DNA of 64,000 nt from Epibacterium sp. Ofav1-8 (GTDB lineage: Bacteria; Pseudomonadota; Alphaproteobacteria; Rhodobacterales; Rhodobacteraceae). Made by a program: the position numbers and the translations under genes. Below are positions 35,150 through 42,073 of the stretch, one piece after another (positions within the stretch are counted from its first letter, which is position 1; every line of letters begins with the position of its first letter). The stretch is from assembly GCF_022348185.1 (NCBI RefSeq), contig NZ_JAKRFD010000007.1, positions 62,001-126,000 of the forward strand, written 5' to 3'. The notes under the pieces are model-generated. The model searched no databases. It was given only the letters and a program-made list of their open reading frames with translations, and was not told the DNA's origin.

Positions 35150-35410
35150 CTGGCTACACTCCCTCACCTGTGCGGATTGATTTCCACTTTGCCGTCAATT
35201 GCTTCGCGCTCGGGTGGTTCGAGGATCAGCCTATCCGCGTCGGTGCAGGGGCGTAAACCGCCGAGCCGTGTCCACAGCCTGGACCCCGGCTGAAATGACC
35301 ATTTAACGGGCAGATGCGCGACATGGGACGGGTCCGCGCTATCTTGAGATGTCGGAGTTCCGTCGCGCATGCAGGTCACCTCTGGTGCGACGGGGCTTGA
35401 TCGCCAGCGT

Positions 35411-35424
35411 CGTTAGCGATAACG
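35411..35424. promoter_or_regulatory. LacI-family operator candidate 1 upstream of gap
   Basis: CGTTAGCGATAACG: CGTTA and TAACG form a perfect inverted repeat around GCGA, close to the general LacI-family operator TGTTAGCGCTAACA. No LacI gene lies next to it. Confidence 0.55.
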
Positions 35425-35435
35425 ATTGCCGCGAG

Positions 35436-35449
35436 TGATAGCGGTACCA
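35436..35449. promoter_or_regulatory. LacI-family operator candidate 2 upstream of gap
   Basis: TGATAGCGGTACCA matches 12 of 14 bases of the LacI-type palindrome TGATAGCGCTATCA. Its centre is 25 bp from that of candidate 1, suggesting that two dimers bind side by side or that the sites serve different regulators. Confidence 0.5.
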
Positions 35450-35491
35450 TCAGGGTGCCGTGCCCGGAAACCGAACCGGAGTTATTGGCAA

Positions 35492-36496
35492 ATGACCCTT
35501 AAGATCGCGATCAATGGATTTGGCCGGATTGGCCGCAACGTGCTGCGTGCCCTGCTGGAGAATGACACCACGGATGTGGAAGTCGTGGCCATCAACGACC
35601 TGGCGCCGCCGGCCACCCAGGTCCACCTGCTGAAGTATGACAGCGTGCATGGCCGCCTTGGGGCGGATGTGGTTGTCGAAGGCGACACCATGAAAGTGGG
35701 CCGTCACGAGATCCGCCTGACCGCGATCCGCAATCCAGAAGAGCTGCCCTGGTCCGATGTGGACATCGCCTATGAGTGCACCGGCCTCTTCACCACCCGC
35801 GAGGCTGCGGCCCGCCATCTGGAGAACGGCGCGCAGCGGGTGCTGATCTCCGCGCCCGGCAAGGAAGTCGACCGGACCGTGGTGTTTGGCGTCAACGACG
35901 GTGACCTGACTGCGGATGACGTCATCGTGTCCAACGCCTCCTGCACCACAAACTGCCTGGCGCCTGTGGCCAAGGTTCTGGATGACGCCTTTGGCATCAA
36001 GACCGGCTACATGACCACCATTCATGCCTATACCGGCGACCAACCGACTCACGACACCACCCACAAGGACCTGTATCGGGCCCGCGCTGCGGCTTTGTCG
36101 ATGATCCCGACCTCCACCGGCGCAGCCCGGGCGATCTCCGAGGTGTTGCCGCATCTGAAGGGCCGCCTCGAAGGGTCTGCAATCCGGGTGCCGACACCGA
36201 ATGTCTCGGTTGTGGACCTGACATTCCAGCCGGAGAAGGCGGCCTCGGTCGAGGCGATCAATGCAGCGATCCAGGCGGCCGCGACAGATGGACCTCTGAA
36301 GGGCATTCTGGGATACGAAGAAGAGCCGCTGGTCTCGATCGACTTCAACCATGATCGCCGATCGTCGATCTTTGCCGCACCGCAGACCGCAGTCACCTCG
36401 GAAGGGCTGGTGCGTGTTGTCAGCTGGTATGACAACGAGTGGGGCTTCTCCAACCGCATGATCGACACCGGTCGCGCGATGGGCAAGTTTCTCTGA
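35492..36496 (+). CDS. gap: Glyceraldehyde-3-phosphate dehydrogenase
   Basis: 334 residues, the normal class I length. The NAD site is INGFGRIGRN (7-16), the catalytic Cys151 lies in SNASCTTNC and the catalytic His in MTTIHAYTGDQ. SWYDNEWGFSNRM near the end is the family signature. It converts glyceraldehyde-3-phosphate to 1,3-bisphosphoglycerate in lower glycolysis and the reverse in gluconeogenesis. The ATG at 35492 has GGAG about eleven bases upstream. It is monocistronic, with two LacI-type operators before it and a strong terminator after it. Confidence 0.95.
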   Translation: MTLKIAINGFGRIGRNVLRALLENDTTDVEVVAINDLAPPATQVHLLKYDSVHGRLGADVVVEGDTMKVGRHEIRLTAIRNPEELPWSDVDIAYECTGLFTTREAAARHLENGAQRVLISAPGKEVDRTVVFGVNDGDLTADDVIVSNASCTTNCLAPVAKVLDDAFGIKTGYMTTIHAYTGDQPTHDTTHKDLYRARAAALSMIPTSTGAARAISEVLPHLKGRLEGSAIRVPTPNVSVVDLTFQPEKAASVEAINAAIQAAATDGPLKGILGYEEEPLVSIDFNHDRRSSIFAAPQTAVTSEGLVRVVSWYDNEWGFSNRMIDTGRAMGKFL

Positions 36497-36523
36497 GCCA
36501 CAGCGCAGTCGATATGAGATACC

Positions 36524-36555
36524 AAAGGGCCGTGGCATCAGCCGCGGCCTTTTTG
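36524..36555 (+). terminator. Rho-independent terminator of gap
   Basis: A 13-bp stem with two G-T wobbles (AAAGGGCCGTGGC / GCCGCGGCCTTTT, loop ATCA) ends in a run of five T, 28 bases after the gap stop codon. Confidence 0.9.
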
Positions 36556-36658
36556 ATTGTCTGCACTTTGGGTGGGCGCGGCACACTGTGGACATGCCCT
36601 GCGCGTCTTTGCTCAAGTATCAGACCAGAGACCGCGTTGACACGGGCACGAGGGAGCC

Positions 36659-37153
36659 ATGAAAATACGCAAAGAAAGACGCGGGGATGAATCCGCCATT
36701 CACGCACTTACCGTGGCTGCGTTCAGGGGGCATCCCTACAGAGACGGCACGGAGCCCGGGATCATATCCGATTTGCGCAGCGCCGGTGCATTGTCCCTGT
36801 CTCTGGTCGCGGCGGATAGGGACGAGGTGGTCGGTCACGTCGCCTTTTCTCCGGTGACTATCGATGGTGCCGACTGCGGTTGGTTTGGCCTCGGGCCGAT
36901 TTCGGTCACCCCGGATCGGCAGCGGCAGGGGATCGGCTCCCTGTTGATCCGCGACGGTCTGAAACGGCTTTCGGCGCTGGGGGCCAAGGGTGTCGTGCTG
37001 TTGGGGGATCCCGCCTATTACACGCGGTTTGGCTTTGCCTGCCACGCAGGTTTGGTGCTGCCGAATGTCCCCGTCGAATATTTCATGGCCCGCACCTTGC
37101 AGGGCCCGAACCCAACGGGCGAAGTCGCCTATCATGCGGCCTTTGGCAGCTGA
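36659..37153 (+). CDS. GNAT family N-acetyltransferase (YhbS-like)
   Basis: 164 residues. The acetyl-CoA loop is VTPDRQRQGIGSLLIRDGLK (about 87-106), preceded by FGLGPISV, and GDPAYYTRFGFA is the strand-helix end typical of YhbS-type acetyltransferases. The substrate is unknown. It stands alone between the gap terminator and the convergent transferase gene (26-bp gap). Confidence 0.88.
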   Translation: MKIRKERRGDESAIHALTVAAFRGHPYRDGTEPGIISDLRSAGALSLSLVAADRDEVVGHVAFSPVTIDGADCGWFGLGPISVTPDRQRQGIGSLLIRDGLKRLSALGAKGVVLLGDPAYYTRFGFACHAGLVLPNVPVEYFMARTLQGPNPTGEVAYHAAFGS

Positions 37154-37179
37154 GGCGCATATTTCGCACGGCCCCCCGG

Positions 37180-38406
37180 TTATTCCGGGACAAACTCGGC
37201 CTCATCCGCCAGTGCCGCCGCCTTCAGATCGCCGAGAAAGCTCGGGTTGGCGGAATGGATGCGGTTCCAGTTGGGAATAAAGGGCGTCTCGTGCGGGTTT
37301 TCGAGAAAGACCTGCCCCGCGGTCATGATGTTGTTGGCAAACATCTCCACCATCTTTTCCTCGCCATGACGGTCCATTTCCAGGCCGTTCATGATCGCGT
37401 CGTGAGAATAGGCCTCCAGCAGGTCCAGCGCCGAGCGATAGTAGGTCGCCTTGAGCGTGCGAAAGACATTGGGCGTGAACACGGTGCCGTCCGCCGCGAG
37501 CTTGCGGAAAATGGCCTTGCAGATGTCGGTGGACATGCGGTTGAGACCGGCAGAGGCATCCTCGGGGCTCAGGGACTGGTGTTTGTGATCGTAGTTGTCG
37601 GCGATTTCCACCTGGCACACCGCCTTGCGGCCGAGGTTCCGCCAGGCCTCTGACAGGACGCCGATCTCCAGCCCCCAATCGGAGGGAATGCGTAGGTCCG
37701 GCAACAGCGGCGCCCGCAGGGCCATCTCGCCGGAGAGCGGATAGCGGAAGCTGCGTAGATAGTCGATGTAGTCGCGATCCCCGATGGTGCGCTTGAGCGC
37801 GATCAGCAGCGGCGAGACCAGCAGGCGGGACACCCGACCGTTCAGCTTGCCGCCACCGACGCGGGCATAAAACCCCTTGGACAGCTGGTAGGAGAACGCC
37901 GGATGCGCCACCGGATAGACCAGCCGGGCCAGCATCTCCTTGGAATAGGTGGTGATATCGCAGTCATGGATCGCCACGACAGAGCTTTCGGCCTGGGCCA
38001 GCAGGTAGCCGATGCAGGACCACACGTTCTTGCCCTTGCCGGGTTCGGGCGGTGCCAGCCCCTGTTCGGCAAGCCGCGCACCAAGCGCGCGCATCCGCGG
38101 GCTGTCGTTCCAGAGCACCCTGTGGTTCTGCGGCAGCGAGGAAAAATACTGCCGGGCGTGGCGATACTCCGCCTCCGTGGCCCGGTCGAGGCCGATCACG
38201 ATGTGGTGCAGATACGGCACCCGCGCCAGCTCATCCAGGATGTGGCGCAGGGCTGGCCCTTCCAGCTCCGAATACAGACAGGGCAGGATCAACGAGATCT
38301 TGCGGGTCTGGGCAAAGGTTGACAGTTCGTATTCCAGTTCTTCCACCGGGCGGCAGCGCAGATCGTGAAATTGGGCAATGTTGCCGTTCTGGTGGAAGTC
38401 AGCCAT
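37180..38406 (-). CDS. Glycosyltransferase, probable glucosyl-3-phosphoglycerate synthase
   Basis: 408 residues, a GT-A enzyme with metal-binding DCD at 148-150 (VAIHDCDIT), a donor-site start SLILPCLYSELEG and the acceptor-side region IPSDWGLEIGVLSEAWRNL. This architecture matches GpgS/mannosyl-phosphoglycerate-synthase-like enzymes that join a nucleotide sugar to 3-phosphoglycerate. The next gene upstream is the matching HAD phosphatase and overlaps it by eight bases, forming a two-step pathway to glucosylglycerate (or mannosylglycerate), an osmolyte of nitrogen-poor marine bacteria. The sugar donor cannot be decided from sequence. Confidence 0.8.
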   Translation of the reverse strand: MADFHQNGNIAQFHDLRCRPVEELEYELSTFAQTRKISLILPCLYSELEGPALRHILDELARVPYLHHIVIGLDRATEAEYRHARQYFSSLPQNHRVLWNDSPRMRALGARLAEQGLAPPEPGKGKNVWSCIGYLLAQAESSVVAIHDCDITTYSKEMLARLVYPVAHPAFSYQLSKGFYARVGGGKLNGRVSRLLVSPLLIALKRTIGDRDYIDYLRSFRYPLSGEMALRAPLLPDLRIPSDWGLEIGVLSEAWRNLGRKAVCQVEIADNYDHKHQSLSPEDASAGLNRMSTDICKAIFRKLAADGTVFTPNVFRTLKATYYRSALDLLEAYSHDAIMNGLEMDRHGEEKMVEMFANNIMTAGQVFLENPHETPFIPNWNRIHSANPSFLGDLKAAALADEAEFVPE

Positions 38407-39178
38407 GCGTGGCGGTTCCTTTCTGTTCCTGATCCCAGTCTGAGAGAAGTTGCATCACCGCTGCGTACCAGCCGTCGGGACCGGAGTGCTCTGTGCGCAA
38501 AATGCGGTGTTCATGTTGAAACGGGGGCAGGTCCGGGCTGTGCGGGTTGCGGATCACCACGCCGCGGTCCGCCGCAGCGATCATGTCAAAATCATTGGGT
38601 GCATCCCCGATCGCAATGGTGAAACAGCCGCGATAGCGCTGCCGCAGTTTCATCATCTGATCGGCCTTGGTCGCCCCAAAGGACAGGGTCAGGAACCGCC
38701 CGCCCCGGCTGGCATTGATCCCGTGCCGCGCCAGGGCGGCCAGAAACGCGGCGTGCTGATGGGCATCACCCTGCCATAATCCGGGTTCGCTGAATTGCCG
38801 GGCCTTGGCGCGCTCGGCCTGAAGATGGGACAGGCCGGTCTGGGCACTGACTTCGGCAACACTCATGTCGCCAAAGCCGCGAAACGGGGCGTTCAGGGTG
38901 CTCAACACCTGCCGAATGGCGCGATAATCGGCGGTCTTGCTGCCAATACCCTCGGGCGAGACACAGGCGGCGCCGTTCTCGACAATCATCGGCGTATCGC
39001 CCAGGCCCAGATCATGATGAAGCGGCAGCATCTCTGCCGCGGTCTTTGAACTGGCAAGAACCAGTATCCCGCCGCGCGCGTAGATCTCGGCGATGGCGGG
39101 CAGCGCCGGAGTATAGTCATAGCTGTCGTGATCCAGCAGGCTGCCATCCAGATCACTGAAAACCAGAAGTCGTCGCAT
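38399..39178 (-). CDS. HAD-IIB phosphatase, mannosyl/glucosyl-3-phosphoglycerate phosphatase family
   Basis: 259 residues from the ATG at 39178, with AAGGAGG six bases upstream. HAD motif I is FSDLDGSLLDHD, motif II is LASSKTA, and motif IV is IAIGDAPNDFDMI. The cap and overall length fit the MpgP (mannosyl-3-phosphoglycerate phosphatase) family, which also handles the glucosyl analogue. It would remove the phosphate made by the co-transcribed transferase, giving the compatible solute. First gene of a two-gene operon; its leader lies in 39179-39250. Confidence 0.87.
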   Translation of the reverse strand: MRRLLVFSDLDGSLLDHDSYDYTPALPAIAEIYARGGILVLASSKTAAEMLPLHHDLGLGDTPMIVENGAACVSPEGIGSKTADYRAIRQVLSTLNAPFRGFGDMSVAEVSAQTGLSHLQAERAKARQFSEPGLWQGDAHQHAAFLAALARHGINASRGGRFLTLSFGATKADQMMKLRQRYRGCFTIAIGDAPNDFDMIAAADRGVVIRNPHSPDLPPFQHEHRILRTEHSGPDGWYAAVMQLLSDWDQEQKGTATHG

Positions 39179-39682
39179 TGCATGCCTCCTTGTCAGAGGG
39201 GCCATGTTCTGAGCTTAGGTCGCAGCGCGGATCAGGCAATCAGTGCTAATGCAGGTTTTATTTTAATTCGCACAGTTTTCGGAATTGCGCCTGCTTTTTA
39301 TGCAGGACTTTCGGCGTGAGGCGGCAAGCACGAATTGCGCGGGCTGGTCGGCGCAAGGAATGGCGCACCGGAACAGCAGCCCGCAACAGAGGTCTTCGGG
39401 GCGCGAGGATTCTCATCTTTGCGCAGCGCGCGTGAGGGGCGAATGCGGGTGGCATCTGCTTTGCGACGGCGGCCTTCAGAATTGCGACCTCTCCGGAAAA
39501 CAAGCCGACATTCAGTGACGTATTGCCGTCATTTCCTGTCGGATCGCCGTTGGCGGTTCGCGTGGCGAAACAGGAGGCTACGCAAATCCACCACATGCTT
39601 CCCAGGTTGGTGGCAACACAAAGGGCACATGCGATTCCTTGCCTCATGTGCCGAGAAAATAACAGAGAGGAATGTCAGTTTT
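39179..39682. other. Spacer between the phosphatase and BCCT genes
   Basis: 504 bp with no gene I can support. It holds the divergent promoters. An AT-rich patch (GGTTTTATTTTAATTC, about 39253-39268) is next to a small CCTGC/GCAGG hairpin (39290-39306). The long in-frame upstream extension of the BCCT frame has no resemblance to BCCT proteins and is taken as untranslated. Confidence 0.5.
39624..39652 (+). other. Leader hairpin before the BCCT gene
   Basis: Perfect 8-bp inverted repeat GGCACATG / CATGTGCC with a 13-nt loop, ending 30 bases before the start codon and just upstream of the GAGAGGA ribosome-binding site. It could modulate translation or be a protein site. Confidence 0.4.
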
Positions 39683-41350
39683 ATGTCTCTTAAACCTCCT
39701 TTGACGGAGCTCGAGATCAAAACCGCACAAAGCGGTTTTTACAAAGGGTTCACCAAAGACGTCACCATCACCGCCAAGATTCTCGTTGCGGCGCTGATCC
39801 TCTGGGCCGTTGCCTTTCCCACCCAGGCCGCCGACGTGTTGTCGCGGTTCAATACTCTCATTCTTGCCAGCTTCAATTACTGGTACATTTACGTCGTCGC
39901 CTTTTTTGTGATCGTCTGCCTCGGGCTCGCCATCTGGCCCAGTTCCGGCAATCTGCGACTGGGCAACGAGGATGAAAAGCCCGAATTCTCGGCCTTTTCC
40001 TGGTTCTCGATGATGTTCGGTGCGGGCATGGGGATCGGCGTGCTGACCTATGCCACCGGCGAACCGATCTACCACTTCCAAAACAACCCCGATGTGATCC
40101 AGGGGCTGGTCGAGGGAGCGAGCGCCGAGACGGTCCGCTCGGCCTACAAATGGTCCTTCCTGCACTGGGGCCTGTCCCCGTGGGGGGCCTACGCCTTGAC
40201 CGGGCTGGCGCTTGCGTTCTTTGCCTATCGCCGCGGTCTGCCGTTGACCATCCGCTCCGCCCTGACGCCGCTGTTTGGCGGGCGCCTGTCCGGCTATGTC
40301 GGGCACACGGTTGATGTTGTTGCGGTGATCGCAACGGTCCTCGGGGTGTCGCAGACGCTGGGCTATGGGGTCGAACAGTTCGTCGCCGGTCTGAACCGTA
40401 TCGGTCTTGGCGACTGGCTGCTGGTGACGGCTGCCGACGGATCGCAAAAGGCTTCGGTCGCGGCGGTCATCCTGTCGCTGGTGGTCATCATGGGGGCCTC
40501 GACCCTGTCCGCGCTGTCCGGTGTCGGCAAAGGTATCAAATGGCTCTCCAATATCAACATGGCGCTGAGCTTCTTTCTGCTGTTCTTCTTCCTGCTGTTC
40601 GGGTCCACGTTCTTTGGCCTGAATGCGCTGGCAACGGGGATCTATGACTATGTCGTGGCCCTCCCGAGCATGATGTTCACGGTCTGGAGCGACAATGGCA
40701 CCGAGGTCGGGGCTGCGCTCGAAGGCTGGCAAGGTGGCTGGACTGTCTTCTACTGGGCCTGGTGGATTGCATTTGCCCCCTTTGTCGGCCTGTTCCTGGC
40801 GCGGATTTCGCGGGGACGTACCATTCGCGAGTATGTCTTTGGGGCCATGCTGGTGCCATCGGTGATGTGTTTCGTCTGGTTCGCACTGGTCGGCGGCACC
40901 GCCATCGATCTGGAGCTGTCCGGCGTTGCGCAGAATGCGATTCTGGGAACCGGCCTGTCGGATCAGCTGTATGCAACCCTCGCAGTGTTGCTGAGCGATG
41001 GTCTGGCCTGGGTGTTCTCCGTGGTGGTTGCGGTTCTGCTGCTGACCTATCTGGTGACCTCGGCCGACTCGGCGGTGCTGATCATCAACACCATCAACGC
41101 AGCCGGTGACGAAGGGCCAAAGGCACGTCCGCATATCATCTTCTGGGGTGCGGCGCTGGCCCTGGTGGTCGGAGCGCTGCTGATCGTGGGCGGCCTCGGG
41201 GCCATCCAGACGGCCATGGTGATCGGCGCGCTGCCGTTCTCGGTGGTCATGGCGTTGATGGGCGTTGCCCTCATCAAGGCGATCATCAACGACAGCATTC
41301 GTGGCCGCGCGGGCCTGCCTGTGACCGCGGACGAGATCGCCGGAGAGTAA
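39683..41350 (+). CDS. BCCT family betaine/carnitine/choline transporter
   Basis: 555 residues with about twelve membrane segments. The glycine-rich third helix (FGAGMGIGVLTYATGEPIYHF) and the WTVFYWAWWIAFAPFVGLFL signature identify the BCCT family, which imports betaine, choline, carnitine or DMSP with sodium or protons. GMGIG suggests sodium coupling as in BetP. Long regulatory tails are absent, so osmotic gating is not indicated. The ATG at 39683 has GAGAGGA nine bases upstream. It neighbours osmolyte synthesis genes on one side and sarcosine oxidase genes on the other; both fit a glycine-betaine economy. Confidence 0.92.
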   Translation: MSLKPPLTELEIKTAQSGFYKGFTKDVTITAKILVAALILWAVAFPTQAADVLSRFNTLILASFNYWYIYVVAFFVIVCLGLAIWPSSGNLRLGNEDEKPEFSAFSWFSMMFGAGMGIGVLTYATGEPIYHFQNNPDVIQGLVEGASAETVRSAYKWSFLHWGLSPWGAYALTGLALAFFAYRRGLPLTIRSALTPLFGGRLSGYVGHTVDVVAVIATVLGVSQTLGYGVEQFVAGLNRIGLGDWLLVTAADGSQKASVAAVILSLVVIMGASTLSALSGVGKGIKWLSNINMALSFFLLFFFLLFGSTFFGLNALATGIYDYVVALPSMMFTVWSDNGTEVGAALEGWQGGWTVFYWAWWIAFAPFVGLFLARISRGRTIREYVFGAMLVPSVMCFVWFALVGGTAIDLELSGVAQNAILGTGLSDQLYATLAVLLSDGLAWVFSVVVAVLLLTYLVTSADSAVLIINTINAAGDEGPKARPHIIFWGAALALVVGALLIVGGLGAIQTAMVIGALPFSVVMALMGVALIKAIINDSIRGRAGLPVTADEIAGE

Positions 41351-41388
41351 TCTCGGCGGTCCACACCAGTTTCGGTGTTGCCAGACTG

Positions 41389-41426
41389 AAATCGCCCGCC
41401 GGACGTGCTGTCCGGCGGGCGATTTT
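41389..41426. terminator. Strong, probably bidirectional terminator between the BCCT gene and soxG
   Basis: A perfect inverted repeat of at least 15 bp (AATCGCCCGCCGGAC / GTCCGGCGGGCGATT, loop GTGCT) with T-run on the right and A-run on the left, midway between the convergent BCCT and soxG stops. Confidence 0.9.
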
Positions 41427-41473
41427 GCTTTGGTCCCGGGGAAACCGGCTCGGAATACCGGAATCGCAGCGGG

Positions 41474-42073
41474 TCAGGACATCGTTGACAGCGCCGCGAC
41501 ACTGCGCATGGCTGCGGTCACGGCGTGGTGCAGCGAGAGTGCAAAGGAGCGCGCGACAAGAATGTCATAGGCCTGATCCTGCTCTCGGCAGAGCAGGAAG
41601 ACGTTCATGTGCTCCAGAAGCAGGCGCTGGGCGCTGCCGTTGCTCAGGGCCCGGAGGTCTGTCATGACCAAACGCTCCAGCACCCGGATCACCCCGTCAC
41701 CTTGGAGCGTAAAGACCACCCAGCCATCATTCTGCTCCGTCACCGATGCGGTCATGCCCAGGTCGTCCGCCAGCGTCCGGGCGAGGTGCTCCTGTTCGGT
41801 GTGATCGGCGGTGACAAACCATTGCTGAAGAGCTGTTCCGAACACATCAACAGAGGGACCTCTGCGAAGCGTGCCGAGGTCCACAGGACCGGAGGCAAGC
41901 GTGGCGAGGGTCGCGGCAACTGCATCCTCATGCCCCTGACGCGCGGCCACGGAGGCAATGGCACGGTTCGGACACTCGGTCAGGGTCCAGGGGCCGATGG
42001 TCTCCACGCAGGGATGGTCGGCACCAAATGCGGTGCGGGCGATGAGGCGGGGGGCGGGGCTTTGATCAGGCAC
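41474..42073 (-). CDS. soxG: Sarcosine oxidase gamma subunit
   Basis: 199 residues. The start (PRLIARTAFG), TLTECPNRAIASVAARQG, and the C-terminal part with DLGTLRRGPSVDVFG and DILVARSFALSLHH fit the SoxG family, a small subunit of heterotetrameric sarcosine oxidase similar to the folate-binding end of aminomethyltransferases. The GTG at 42073 is the only sensible start and overlaps the soxA stop by eight bases. Last gene of soxBDAG, followed by the shared terminator. Confidence 0.88.
   Translation of the reverse strand: MPDQSPAPRLIARTAFGADHPCVETIGPWTLTECPNRAIASVAARQGHEDAVAATLATLASGPVDLGTLRRGPSVDVFGTALQQWFVTADHTEQEHLARTLADDLGMTASVTEQNDGWVVFTLQGDGVIRVLERLVMTDLRALSNGSAQRLLLEHMNVFLLCREQDQAYDILVARSFALSLHHAVTAAMRSVAALSTMS

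Larger units (their letters stand above)
35150..35491 (+). promoter_or_regulatory. Spacer with gap promoter region
   Basis: 342 bp between the divergent phosphorylase and gap genes with no coding signal that I trust. It contains two LacI-type operator candidates (35411-35424 and 35436-35449) about 40-80 bases before the gap start, listed separately. Confidence 0.5.

Noticed and set aside
36659-37153. GNAT protein as antitoxin partner of the YjhX-like protein
   Set aside because: It is 3.4 kb away, on the other strand, behind the gap terminator, and looks like YhbS rather than a dedicated antitoxin.
39258-39647. Minus-strand frame of 129 codons in the spacer before the BCCT gene
   Set aside because: No ribosome-binding site, odd Cys/Arg-rich composition and no family resemblance.
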